DNA of 54,102 bases from contig PYER01000010.1 in NCBI GenBank assembly GCA_003017855.1, positions 1 through 54,102 on the forward strand. The letters run 5' to 3'. Shown piece by piece: positions 42,032 through 50,687 of the stretch. Below the pieces are notes generated by a model. It made no database searches, was not told the origin of the DNA, and saw only the letters and a program-made list of their open reading frames with translations. The translations under genes and the position numbers were made by a program. Origin of the DNA: a filamentous cyanobacterium CCT1. GTDB taxonomy: Bacteria > Cyanobacteriota > Cyanobacteriia > Phormidesmidales > Phormidesmidaceae. Position 1 is the stretch's first letter. Every line of letters starts with the position of its first letter.

Positions 42032-42666
42032 ATCTGCGCTTCCAACTCCTCCAGCGCTTGGGACGTTCCCACCTGCCACGATCGCCTCACTGTAGTCGCA
42101 ATCCATTCCGCTAGCGGCAGACCCGGAAACGTGGGGCTCTCTTCAATGGCAACGTAGCGGTCTTGCTGCAAGACATAAATGGTCAGCTTGCCGTTGGCAA
42201 AAATCCACAGTTCGGGTACACCAATGGCCAGGTAGGCATCCAGAGTCGTCTTTGACGTCACATCGGTTTCAATCGCTAAATCTGGCGGCGGATCGCCCGG
42301 CTCTAGACGACGACGCCCCACCATCTGCTGATAGTTGGCAATGTAAAAGCAGGCATCGGGCTCTACCCCAGCCACCCCAGGCTCACGAAACGTTGTCGAA
42401 CCAAAGGGCTCGTAACGGCGACCAGACGCTTTCAGCAGGGTTTTGACAATGTCGCCAATAATTTCCTTGGGCTTTTCGTGCTCCGGCAGTGGAACCATGA
42501 GTTCTAGGGTGTGCTCAAAGTAGGTGGCTCGCACCGCCCGATGGTTGCCCAGCTCTTCAAGAATGGCCTCAAATTCATCCCAACTTACATTGGGTATAGC
42601 CAGCAGGCTGCCAGGGGCCAACCGAAGTTGACTGATAGGCTTTGTGACGGGTGCTGCTGGGGGCAT
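42028..42666 (-). CDS. Uma2 family protein (DUF820)
   Basis: The 212-aa protein, from the ATG at 42666, has a Uma2 core: WDEFEAILEELGNHRAVRAT, LMVPLPEHEKPKEIIGDI, GVEPDACFYIAN, PDLAIETDVTSKTTLD and YLAIGVPELWIFANGKL. The frame extends to a GTG at 42720. It is convergent with lgt, with overlapping stops. Third Uma2 gene in the window. Confidence 0.9.
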   Translation of the reverse strand: MPPAAPVTKPISQLRLAPGSLLAIPNVSWDEFEAILEELGNHRAVRATYFEHTLELMVPLPEHEKPKEIIGDIVKTLLKASGRRYEPFGSTTFREPGVAGVEPDACFYIANYQQMVGRRRLEPGDPPPDLAIETDVTSKTTLDAYLAIGVPELWIFANGKLTIYVLQQDRYVAIEESPTFPGLPLAEWIATTVRRSWQVGTSQALEELEAQI

Positions 42667-42730
42667 GGTAGAGCAAACTAGGGCCAACCCTATACTATCG
42701 CGGCGATCCTGTTGCCTCACTCAGGCAGGT

Positions 42731-43201
42731 TTAGCCAGCCACCCGCTGCCACAGACGGGAAATCTCAGCCAATAGCACCTGCACGTTTTGGGTAAACGCC
42801 CGATGTTCAGCAGCGTTCGCCGCCATCGCCTGGTCAAAGCGCTGGCGATCGGCTCTGGAGTCTTGTAAAAAGACTTCAAATCGCTGGTCGGTTTCCTGCT
42901 GCTGACGGCCCATGTCGGCAATCATGGCTACGGTGTCAGCGATCGCGGTTTCTAAGCGCTGGTCGCCAGTTGCAGCCATAGCTCTGGAGTCTGCTTCCGC
43001 GTCAGCAATGCGACCTGACCAGGCTTCAATGGCGCGGGCATTACTCTCCGTGATGGCTTTGGTTTCGCGCAGCCCAGCCCGAATCTCTTCCATTTCCTGA
43101 GTATGGATCTGGCGCATTTCTGCCATTTCACGATTGTGTTGGATGCTAGATGCCTCTAGCAAAGCCTCTATGCGGTCTAGACGATCGTTGCTTGCGGTCA
43201 T
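42731..43201 (-). CDS. Coiled-coil protein of unknown function
   Basis: The 156-aa protein is nearly all helical, with long heptad-like stretches rich in Glu, Gln, Arg and Ala (e.g. IQHNREMAEMRQIHTQEMEE). It has no membrane helix. The N-terminus TASNDRLDRIEALLEA is shared with the 79-aa membrane protein at 35006. It ends 65 bp before the Uma2 gene on the same strand and may be cotranscribed with it. Confidence 0.8.
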   Translation of the reverse strand: MTASNDRLDRIEALLEASSIQHNREMAEMRQIHTQEMEEIRAGLRETKAITESNARAIEAWSGRIADAEADSRAMAATGDQRLETAIADTVAMIADMGRQQQETDQRFEVFLQDSRADRQRFDQAMAANAAEHRAFTQNVQVLLAEISRLWQRVAG

Positions 43202-43403
43202 GGCAGGCGGTGTTCGGTAGTAAGCTCATTATTGCCCAGGAGCTCGAATAGTACAAGAGTTCCGCGTAGTGAGACTGTGACCATAGGTGAAGGCCCTGTG
43301 GCTACAATGGGAGAATTGAGAAAATTACCTCATTGACGATCTGAGTACGGTCTTAATGACGCCCAGATCTGGTTGAACATTCCTCTGCCTAAAGGCTCAC
43401 GTC

Positions 43404-44765
43404 ATGCCACTGCCTGTTGTTGCGGTTATCGGACGCCCAAATGTGGGCAAATCTACCTTAGTGAACCGCCTGGCCGGGGCACAGGATGCCATCGTCTACG
43501 ACCAGCCGGGGGTGACGCGCGATCGCACCTATCAACCTGCCTTTTGGCGCGATCGCGACTACCTGGTGGTCGATACCGGCGGCCTGGTCTTCGACGACGA
43601 CACCGAATTTTTGCCCTACATCCGCGAGCAGGCCCAGCTGGCCCTGACTGAGGCCAGCGCGGCGGTGTTTGTCGTCGATGGCCAGGTTGGCCCCACCGAG
43701 TCCGATCGAGAGATTGCTAGCTGGCTGCGGCAGCAGTCGGTGCCGGTGCTGCTGGCGGTCAATAAGTGCGAATCGCTGGATAACGGTCTGGTGCAGGCGG
43801 CGCAGTTTTGGGAGCTGGGGCTGGGCGAACCCTACGCCGTCTCCGGCATCCACGGCAACGGCACCGGGGAACTGCTCGATGCCCTGGTGGAGTTTCTGCC
43901 CGAAAACGTGGAAGAAGCCGCCGAAGAAGAAATCAAAGTCGCCATTGTGGGGCGACCCAACGTGGGCAAGTCGAGCCTGCTGAATGCCTTTGTGGGCGAA
44001 ACCCGCGCCATCGTCAGCCCGATTTCTGGGACGACCAGGGATGCGATCGACATGCAGGTGCAGCACGGCGACAAGATCTATCGCCTGATCGACACCGCCG
44101 GCATTCGCAAGAAAAAGAGCGTGGAGTATGGGCCAGAGTTTTTTGGCATCAACCGCGCCTTCAAAGCCATTCGCCGAGCCGACGTGGTACTCCTGGTGAT
44201 CGACGCCCTCGATGGCGTCACTGAACAAGACCAGAAGCTAGCAGGCCGCATCGAAGAAGACGGTCGCGCCTGCGTGATTGTGGTCAACAAATGGGATGCG
44301 GTCGAAAAAGACAGCCACACCATCTACGACTTCGACCACCAGATCGCCGCCCGCCTCAACTTTCTCGACTGGGCCAAGCGCATCTTCGTCAGCGCCAAGA
44401 CGGGTCAGCGAGTGCCAAAAATTCTAGAGCTGGTCGATGGGGCTGTAGAGCAGCACCGCCGTCGGGTCAGCACCTCGGTCGTCAACGAAGTGCTGGAGGA
44501 TGCGGTCAAGTGGCACACCCCGCCCACCACCCGCCAAGGCCGCCAGGGACGTATCTACTACGGCACCCAGGTCACCGTGCGGCCGCCCTCTTTTACATTA
44601 TTTGTCAACGATCCCCATCTCCTGAAGGACAACTACCGTCGCTATGTAGAACGGCAGTTCCGCGAGAACCTGGGCTTTGAAGGCACGCCGATTCGAATTT
44701 TTTGGCGAGGCAAGGCCATGCGCGACCTGGAGCGCAACAACCCCAACCGAGCAACGAAAGTGTAG
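43404..44765 (+). CDS. der: Ribosome-assembly GTPase Der (EngA)
   Basis: The 453-aa protein has tandem GTPase domains. The first has G1 [10 protein letters not shown]3 DTGG and G4 NKCE. The second has [13 protein letters not shown] and NKWD. A C-terminal KH-like domain ([20 protein letters not shown], then [11 protein letters not shown]) completes it. Der is needed for 50S subunit assembly. Length and order are normal. Confidence 0.98.
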   Translation: MPLPVVAVIGRPNVGKSTLVNRLAGAQDAIVYDQPGVTRDRTYQPAFWRDRDYLVVDTGGLVFDDDTEFLPYIREQAQLALTEASAAVFVVDGQVGPTESDREIASWLRQQSVPVLLAVNKCESLDNGLVQAAQFWELGLGEPYAVSGIHGNGTGELLDALVEFLPENVEEAAEEEIKVAIVGRPNVGKSSLLNAFVGETRAIVSPISGTTRDAIDMQVQHGDKIYRLIDTAGIRKKKSVEYGPEFFGINRAFKAIRRADVVLLVIDALDGVTEQDQKLAGRIEEDGRACVIVVNKWDAVEKDSHTIYDFDHQIAARLNFLDWAKRIFVSAKTGQRVPKILELVDGAVEQHRRRVSTSVVNEVLEDAVKWHTPPTTRQGRQGRIYYGTQVTVRPPSFTLFVNDPHLLKDNYRRYVERQFRENLGFEGTPIRIFWRGKAMRDLERNNPNRATKV

Positions 44766-44780
44766 GCTTTGGTTTCAGGT

Positions 44781-44852
44781 GGTTTCGACTTCGCTCACGG
44801 TTTCGACTTCGCTCATGGTTTTGACTCCGCTCATGGTTTCGACTCCGCTCAA
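44781..44852. repeat. Four 18-bp tandem repeats
   Basis: Units start GGTTTCGACTTCGCTCA or GGTTTTGACTCCGCTCA, at 44781, 44799, 44817 and 44835. They lie just past the der stop. They share 'gactccgctca' with the repeats at 1-233. Confidence 0.9.
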
Positions 44853-44889
44853 CCACCAGGGGTCGAGGGCTAAATAAAGTCGGGGACCG

Positions 44890-44939
44890 AGGGCTGAGCG
44901 GAGTCGTTCGTGAAACGTCTCCCGAAGGGAGAAAGCCCG
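44890..44939. repeat. 50-bp dispersed repeat, copy 2
   Basis: It is identical to 81-130, and lies between der and the EcfT gene. It ends 26 bp before the EcfT start, so it sits where that gene's promoter or leader would be. Confidence 0.9.
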
Positions 44940-44965
44940 ATTACGAAGTAGCAGTTTACGACTCT

Positions 44966-45880
44966 ATGGATCTCCTTCGCTCTCTACCCATTGGCCTGTA
45001 TCTGGAGCAGCCGGTAACCTGGCTGCACCGGCTCGACCCCAGGGTCAAGATGGCCTGGCTGATGAGCATTTTGGTAACGCCCATTTTGGCGAATGCCTAC
45101 TGGCGGTTTGGGCTGGTGGCGCTGCTGGTGCTGCTGACGTTGGCGGCGCGGATTCCGTTTCGGGTATGGCGGCAGCAGATGGGCTGGCTGGTGGTGCTGA
45201 GCGGCATCGTCATGCTGCTCACCTTTGTGATGCCTGACGGGCTGCAGGTGGCGCAGACGCCGCGACTACCCACTCCAGAGGCTATGGAGACGCTGGAAGA
45301 ACCGCCTGAGGTGCTGCCGGAGCTGCCGCAGCCGACGTCGTACCGCTATGTCGTGTTTGACTGGGGGCCGATTACGATAACGCGGCGATCGCTCGATTTG
45401 GGCATTCGCATTGGCACGCTGCTGTTTACCCTGATCTACGGCACAAACCTCTTCCTGCTCACCACTGCGCCCGAGGAAATCACTCTGGCCTTAGAGACGC
45501 TGATGGCCCCGCTGCGGTGGCTGCGCCTGCCGGTGACCGAGATTGCCCTGACGGTGACGCTCTCGCTGCGGTTTATTCCCCTGGTGCTGGAGGAAGTTCA
45601 GAATTTGGTGCGATCGGTGCAAACCCGCGCCATTAACTGGAAAAAGCTCGGCTTTCGCGGCTCAGCTCAGGTGTGGCTGGCGGTGACGGAGCGGCTGCTC
45701 GAAAATCTGCTGCTGCGGGCTGAGCAAATCGCGGCGGCGATGGAGGTGCGGGGCTTTACCAGCCCTAACGAGCACCGGGTGCGCTGGTACCAGCTGGTGC
45801 TGCGCAGCTGGGACTGGTTTGTCCTGGGGCTGCTGGCGGTGTTCTGGTGGGCCAGGTGGGTGTGGGGAGGCGAGATTTGA
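44966..45880 (+). CDS. Energy-coupling factor transporter transmembrane protein (EcfT/CbiQ)
   Basis: The 304-aa protein has about five to six membrane helices and the CbiQ family opening VTWLHRLDPRVKMAWLMSIL. The conserved cytoplasmic segments are LRFIPLVLEEVQNLVRSVQT and the Ala-Arg-Gly type coupling motif ERLLENLLLRAEQIAAAMEV then RGF. EcfT couples ECF ATPases to vitamin- or metal-binding S components. None of these partners is adjacent. Its stop overlaps the next start by TTGA, so they are cotranslated. Confidence 0.93.
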   Translation: MDLLRSLPIGLYLEQPVTWLHRLDPRVKMAWLMSILVTPILANAYWRFGLVALLVLLTLAARIPFRVWRQQMGWLVVLSGIVMLLTFVMPDGLQVAQTPRLPTPEAMETLEEPPEVLPELPQPTSYRYVVFDWGPITITRRSLDLGIRIGTLLFTLIYGTNLFLLTTAPEEITLALETLMAPLRWLRLPVTEIALTVTLSLRFIPLVLEEVQNLVRSVQTRAINWKKLGFRGSAQVWLAVTERLLENLLLRAEQIAAAMEVRGFTSPNEHRVRWYQLVLRSWDWFVLGLLAVFWWARWVWGGEI

Positions 45881-47355
45881 CCCCAAAGCGGCACTGGTGG
45901 GTGCGATCGCAGCCCCTAGGGCACCGTACCGGCAGCGATATTTTTCAGTGCCTCTACGGCGACCTGCTGCGGCAGCCCCCCTCGTCTAAGACGCTGCTGG
46001 CCTTGCTAGAGAGCCCCTATCCCCTACCGGCGCTAGCCCAACCCCACGCCGCTCACAGCCGGTTTTCTATCTGTGCTGGGCCACCTCGGCAGGAGGGCGA
46101 TTGTCCACAGGTATGGACGCCGATGGTGGGCAACATTCTGTCGACGCTGAGTGATCGGCTGGCTGAGGGGGACCGATTGAGCCTGGCGGGAAATGAATCA
46201 GAGGCGGCGGCGCGATCGCTGCCCTTCACAGGCGGTTGGTTAGGCTGGCTGGGCTACGACCTGGCCTGGGAGATCGAGCGGCTACCCATCTTAAATCATG
46301 ATCCCTTACCCTTCCCGGTAGCCCTCTGGTACGAGCCCGCTACCTTTGCCGTGCTTGACCACCAGGCCCAGCAACTATGGCTCTTTGCGCTCTCCCCAAA
46401 CGGGCTCGATCGCATGGAAAAGCAGCTCAGTCTGCCACCCGTAGAAGAGCCCCCGTTTGCCCCAGCAGCGCATGATCCCCGCGCTGTCACCCTGGGTATG
46501 GCGGCGGCAGAGTACCAGCAGGCGGTGCGGCAGGCCAAGCGGCATATCCAGGCGGGAGACGTTTTTCAGGTCAACCTGTCGCTGCGGTTCTCGACAGAGA
46601 CTACTCACCACAGTTGGGAGCTTTACCGCCAGCTGCAGCGCATTAACCCATCGCCCTTTGCCTGCTACTGGCGCACCCCCTGGGGCGATGTGATCAGCTG
46701 TTCGCCCGAGCGGCTGATCAAGCTGCAGGATGGTCTCGCCCAAACCCGCCCCATTGCCGGTACGCGCCCGCGGGGCTCCACGCCCGCCCAGGATGCCGAA
46801 CTGGCCCAAACCCTGCTCAGCAACCCCAAAGAGCGGGCTGAGCACATCATGCTTGTGGATCTGGAGCGCAATGACCTGGGCCGGGTGTGCCAGTGGGGCA
46901 CCGTGCGGGTGAATGAACTGCTGACCGTGGAGTACTACAGCCACGTGATGCATCTGGTGAGCAACGTGGTGGGAGAGCTACAGCGCGATTCCCAGTCTGA
47001 GGGACAGCGCCAGCGCAACGCCATTGATCTGATTCGCGCTGTCTTCCCCGGCGGCACCATCACCGGCTGTCCCAAAGTGCGCTGTATGGAAATTATCGAA
47101 GACCTGGAGCCGGTTCGCCGCAGCTTGTTCTACGGCTCCTGCGGTTATCTAGACCGACGAGGGCATTTAGATCTCAACATTTTGATTCGCACCCTGCTGT
47201 TTGGGCATACTGATAGCCTATCGACAGCATCTACCGTATGGGGGCAAGTAGGAGCCGGCATTGTCGCCGACAGCGATCCCTTGAGAGAGTGGCAAGAATC
47301 TCTGCAAAAGGCCAGGGCACAACTGCTGGCCCTGGGTTTAGAGTATGCCAGTTAG
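45877..47355 (+). CDS. pabB: Chorismate-utilising synthase component I (PabB/TrpE-like)
   Basis: The 492-aa protein starts at TTG 45877 behind GGGAGG; a longer GTG-start frame from 45847 lies inside the EcfT gene. Chorismate-binding marks are QAGDVFQVNLSLRF, RPIAGTRPRG, ERAEHIMLVDLERNDLGRVC and FPGGTITGCPKVRCMEIIED. PabB normally has PIKGT, with Lys forming a covalent intermediate; PIAGT is the TrpE form. Overall it looks like the cyanobacterial PabB group, but product (4-amino-4-deoxychorismate or anthranilate) is open. Confidence 0.85.
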   Translation: MTPKRHWWVRSQPLGHRTGSDIFQCLYGDLLRQPPSSKTLLALLESPYPLPALAQPHAAHSRFSICAGPPRQEGDCPQVWTPMVGNILSTLSDRLAEGDRLSLAGNESEAAARSLPFTGGWLGWLGYDLAWEIERLPILNHDPLPFPVALWYEPATFAVLDHQAQQLWLFALSPNGLDRMEKQLSLPPVEEPPFAPAAHDPRAVTLGMAAAEYQQAVRQAKRHIQAGDVFQVNLSLRFSTETTHHSWELYRQLQRINPSPFACYWRTPWGDVISCSPERLIKLQDGLAQTRPIAGTRPRGSTPAQDAELAQTLLSNPKERAEHIMLVDLERNDLGRVCQWGTVRVNELLTVEYYSHVMHLVSNVVGELQRDSQSEGQRQRNAIDLIRAVFPGGTITGCPKVRCMEIIEDLEPVRRSLFYGSCGYLDRRGHLDLNILIRTLLFGHTDSLSTASTVWGQVGAGIVADSDPLREWQESLQKARAQLLALGLEYAS

Positions 47356-47584
47356 GTGCTGATTCAAAGTCTTATAGCAACCTGCCCAACGGGTCAGTTT
47401 GCGACTTCAAAGGGGGCTTTTATTTAGATGGAATTTTCTCATACCTCTCCGCCATGATCTGTAATTAACCGCCGATCGGCTTGAGAATGCGTGCACATAG
47501 CACATCAGGTTCTAGAATGCATGTGGCGAATTGAACAGACATGACCACCATCCTGTCCTGCGACAGAACCTCTCCCATACTTGA

Positions 47585-47857
47585 ATGAGCACAGAAACCT
47601 ATCTCAATCACCCCAATTTTGGCCTGCTCTTCAGAGTGTGCATGGTAGACGACGGTCAAGAGCTGTATGCCACTCTGTACGCCCAACGGCTGTTTTTTGT
47701 GGTGACTCACTCCCCTACCGAAGGGCTGGTGTTTCAGCCCCTCGGCCGCAGCAACGCTCGCCTGATGCTGGAAAGTCGTCTGCGCACCTTGCGGCGGGCC
47801 GGCCAGCAGGCCGACTATGATCGCCTACAGCACACCTACAAGCAGACCTTTCAATGA
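47585..47857 (+). CDS. pipX: PII-interacting protein X, NtcA co-activator
   Basis: The 90-aa protein closely matches the PipX pattern: YLNHPNFGLLFRVCMVDDGQ, LYATLYAQRLFFVV, QPLGRSNARLMLESRLR and YDRLQHTYKQTF. PipX binds PII (GlnB) or NtcA, and stimulates NtcA-activated nitrogen genes when 2-oxoglutarate is high. It has a Tudor-like N-terminal domain and two C-terminal helices. The stop overlaps the pipY start by 4 bp. It is relevant to the NtcA-type promoters at 52764-53040. Confidence 0.96.
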   Translation: MSTETYLNHPNFGLLFRVCMVDDGQELYATLYAQRLFFVVTHSPTEGLVFQPLGRSNARLMLESRLRTLRRAGQQADYDRLQHTYKQTFQ

Positions 47858-48540
47858 CCGCTGCTTCGAGCGCCCTGCCCCAGCACTTTGATGAGATTTA
47901 CCAGAGCATTCCTGCCACGGTTACGCTGGTTGCGGTAACTAAGTTTTTGTCGGTAGAGACGATTCGCGCCGCCTACGAGCGAGGAGTACGGCATTTTGGC
48001 GAAAGCCGGGTTCAGGAGGCGATCGCCAAGCAAGCCCAGCTCACCGACCTGCCCGACATTACCTGGCACCTGATTGGCCACCTGCAAACCAACAAAGCCC
48101 GCAAAGCCGTCGAGCTCTTTGACTGGATTCACTCGGTCGACAGCCTGAAGCTGGCCCAGCGGCTCGACCAGGCGGCCCAGGAGCTGGATAAACTTCCCCA
48201 GTGTTGCCTGCAGGTCAAGCTGGTGCCCGACCCACCCAAGTACGGCATTGAGGCCGCTGAGCTAACCGATCTGCTGCCCCAATTCGACCAGCTTGCCCAT
48301 CTTCGGCTGCGCGGAATTATGACTATTCCCCCCCAGGACGCTAGCCCAGAGACGGTGCGAGACGTGTTTGCTGGGGCCAAGGACCTGGCGAGTGCCATCA
48401 ACCAAAAAGCCTTCGCCCGCCTGCACATCGATCAGCTTTCAATGGGGATGTCGGGGGATTATGCCGAGGCGATCGCCTGTGGAGCCACTATGGTGCGGTT
48501 GGGAACGGTGCTATTTGGCCCTCGCCCGCCATCGGCCTGA
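47854..48540 (+). CDS. pipY: PLP homeostasis protein PipY (YggS/YlmE family)
   Basis: The 228-aa PLP-barrel protein has TLVAVTKFLSVETIRAAYER with the PLP Lys in VAVTK, and FGESRVQEAIAK. WHLIGHLQTNKARKAVELFD, LRLRGIMTIPP and LSMGMSGDYAEAIACGATMVRLG follow. YggS-family proteins bind pyridoxal phosphate and balance PLP and amino-acid pools. The overlap with pipX is the known cyanobacterial pipXY arrangement. Confidence 0.96.
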   Translation: MTAASSALPQHFDEIYQSIPATVTLVAVTKFLSVETIRAAYERGVRHFGESRVQEAIAKQAQLTDLPDITWHLIGHLQTNKARKAVELFDWIHSVDSLKLAQRLDQAAQELDKLPQCCLQVKLVPDPPKYGIEAAELTDLLPQFDQLAHLRLRGIMTIPPQDASPETVRDVFAGAKDLASAINQKAFARLHIDQLSMGMSGDYAEAIACGATMVRLGTVLFGPRPPSA

Positions 48541-49088
48541 CCCTCGTCTGTGCAGAAGCTGGCGATCTTGGTATCTGGTTTCTAACTCAAACCAGAGGCG
48601 GGGAAATGGGCAAGGCATGGGCTTGGGGCGATCGCCAATGGTCCTTAGCCTCGAGTCATTGCCTCAGCCGAAAGTTACGTTTGACCGTAAAATCAAACCA
48701 TAGTCAAAAGATTCTTTAACTAATTATGAACTGACTATTCCTTTTTTTGATTTCGTGTATACTGTGGTCTCAATATTCTGTGTTCGGGATATTAATGTAG
48801 GCTCCTAAACCTGCTTTAGCTCAGCGAGAAGCGTTTCACTTCGGTGTTGGTGACCACTGGGTGTTTTAGGTCAGGTTTAGGTGGCCAGGTTTGAGAGGTC
48901 AAAGACCTGCTTCGGGGGTCAAAGTAACCCTTAACCCCAAGTTAGCTCCAACAATTTTCACAACAGCCGTTGCAAATGGAAATTTGGCGCTATCATGGCC
49001 CTCGGATAACCGGAGCATAACGCCTCCCCATCGGTCAATGGCCAAAGGGGTTGCCTACCTAAGTGATAGTCATCGTGGAGTGTAAGTT
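48541..49088. promoter_or_regulatory. 548-bp pipY-sepF intergenic region
   Basis: The left part is GC-rich with a GCGATCGC. From about 48700 an AT-rich stretch carries a -10-like TATACT at 48758-48763 but no well-spaced -35, then a 300-bp leader to sepF. A small GGTC-AAA-GACC inverted repeat lies near 48900. I see no convincing small gene. Confidence 0.45.
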
Positions 49089-49688
49089 GTGAGCAACATG
49101 TTTTCTAAACTGCGGGACTTCGTTGGCCTAAACGACCCAGCAGACTACGACTACGAGTACGAAGAAATGGATGGTGAGGAGTACCAAAACCTCTACCAGG
49201 AAGAGAACACCCAGCCGATTGTGCAGCCCCAGCCCGAAGAAGTTCGGCGGAGCCGCCCCCGTCGCGAACGTATGATGCCCACTGATGCAGGAATGACCCC
49301 AATGGCCAGTAACGTAATTGGTATGCCCGGTGCCATGAACGGCACCTCCGAAGTGGTTGTAATGGAGCCTCGCTCCTTTGAAGAAATGCCTCAGGCGATT
49401 CAAGCCCTGCGGGAGCGCAAGTCGGTGGTGCTAAACCTGACCATTATGGATCCTGACCAGGCTCAGCGCGCTGTTGACTTTGTTGCCGGTGGCACCTACG
49501 CCATTGATGGCCACCAGGAGCGCATTGGCGAGAGCATCTTCCTCTTCACCCCCAACTGCGTACAGGTCAGCACCCCCACCGAGTACGAAGAAGAAATCTT
49601 CATGGGTCAGCCCCAGGGTATGCCCATGCCCGGTCAAATGCCCCCTGCGCCCACTTGGGGTGCAGAGCCGATGGCTCGTATGGCCTAG
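49089..49688 (+). CDS. sepF: Cell division protein SepF (Cdv2)
   Basis: The 199-aa protein has an amphipathic N-terminal membrane-binding helix ([11 protein letters not shown]) and an acidic, Tyr-rich linker. The SepF core follows (about residues 80-165: [60 protein letters not shown]). SepF polymerises and anchors FtsZ to the membrane. The start is GTG at 49089 with GGAG 9 nt upstream. It follows pipXY and precedes proC, the conserved cyanobacterial order. Confidence 0.95.
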   Translation: MSNMFSKLRDFVGLNDPADYDYEYEEMDGEEYQNLYQEENTQPIVQPQPEEVRRSRPRRERMMPTDAGMTPMASNVIGMPGAMNGTSEVVVMEPRSFEEMPQAIQALRERKSVVLNLTIMDPDQAQRAVDFVAGGTYAIDGHQERIGESIFLFTPNCVQVSTPTEYEEEIFMGQPQGMPMPGQMPPAPTWGAEPMARMA

Positions 49689-49803
49689 CGCGGTCTTAGA
49701 CCACTCACAACTCTGACTATCACTGCCCCCAGACTGGCTCTGGGGGCTACCTTAGGGTATGGTCATCCTTGACGGCATGAGTAAGGAAGTCGTAGGAGAG
49801 CGT

Positions 49804-50616
49804 ATGCCCGAGGCAACATTTGGGGTTATCGGCGGCGGGATGATGGGCGAAGCTCTCATCGCCCGCCTTCTTGATCAGGGCATTTTTGCCCCTGGAGCGG
49901 TATTTGTCAGCGACCCCCAGGCGGCCCGCAGAGAGGTGCTGCACCAGACCTACGGTGTGCAGACTACCGACAATAACCAGGCGGTAATCGATGCGGCTGA
50001 GACCGTTCTACTGGCTATTAAGCCGCAAATGCTGGCGGCGGTAGCTGAAAATCTCAAGCTTTCTACCCGTGACACGCCGCCGCTGCTGCTATCAATTTTG
50101 GCAGGCTCAACGCTGGCGCGGCTAGAGCAAGCTTTTCCGGGGTGGACGGTGGTGCGAGCGATGCCAAACACGCCTGCCACGGTGGGGGCCGGGGTAACGG
50201 CTCTGGCGGCAGGAGCATTGGTCAGTGAAGAGCAGCGATCGCAGGCCCGCACCATTTTCGCCAGCGTCGGCACCGTCGTTGAGGTGCCCGAGTCGCAGAT
50301 GGATGCCGTGACGGCGCTCTCGGGCTCGGGGCCGGGCTATCTGGCGCTGGTGGTGGAGGCTCTGGCCGACGGCGGCGTAGCGGTGGGGCTGCCGCGAGCC
50401 GTAGCGCTGGAGCTGGCGATCGCCACCGTACGCGGCACGGGCGAACTGCTGCACCAGGGCGACCTGCACCCGGCAGTCCTCAAGGATCGCGTCACTAGCC
50501 CCGGCGGTACCACCATTGCAGGCATTGCGGCGCTGGAAGCGGGCGGCCTGCGATCGGCCCTGATGGATGCGGTGCGATCGGCCTACCTGCGCTCTCAAGA
50601 ACTGGGGCAGACTTGA
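49804..50616 (+). CDS. proC: Pyrroline-5-carboxylate reductase
   Basis: The 270-aa protein, from the ATG at 49804, has the NAD(P) loop FGVIGGGMMGEALIARLL and AVIDAAETVLLAIKPQML. VVRAMPNTPATVGAGVTALA and the ProC signature DAVTALSGSGPGYLALVVEA follow. It ends with VTSPGGTTIAGIAALE. It catalyses the last step of proline synthesis. An upstream ATG at 49759 would add 15 atypical residues. Confidence 0.97.
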   Translation: MPEATFGVIGGGMMGEALIARLLDQGIFAPGAVFVSDPQAARREVLHQTYGVQTTDNNQAVIDAAETVLLAIKPQMLAAVAENLKLSTRDTPPLLLSILAGSTLARLEQAFPGWTVVRAMPNTPATVGAGVTALAAGALVSEEQRSQARTIFASVGTVVEVPESQMDAVTALSGSGPGYLALVVEALADGGVAVGLPRAVALELAIATVRGTGELLHQGDLHPAVLKDRVTSPGGTTIAGIAALEAGGLRSALMDAVRSAYLRSQELGQT

Positions 50617-50687
50617 GCTAAGCGCTTAAGCGCGCGCGGTATTGGCGTCACACTCCATACAGACATCTCAATTTCGTTCTTTTCGCC

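Noticed and set aside
38445-42666. Uma2 proteins as active restriction enzymes
   Set aside because: The fold is nuclease-like, but Uma2 proteins are a large cyanobacterial family of unproven activity and there is no methylase nearby.
47238-47468. Plus-strand frame of 76 aa across the end of the pabB-like gene
   Set aside because: It is out of frame within the real gene and its tail extends only into the intergenic region before pipX.
48891-49085. 64-aa frame in the sepF leader
   Set aside because: No ribosome binding site or family; it lies in a region better explained as untranslated leader.
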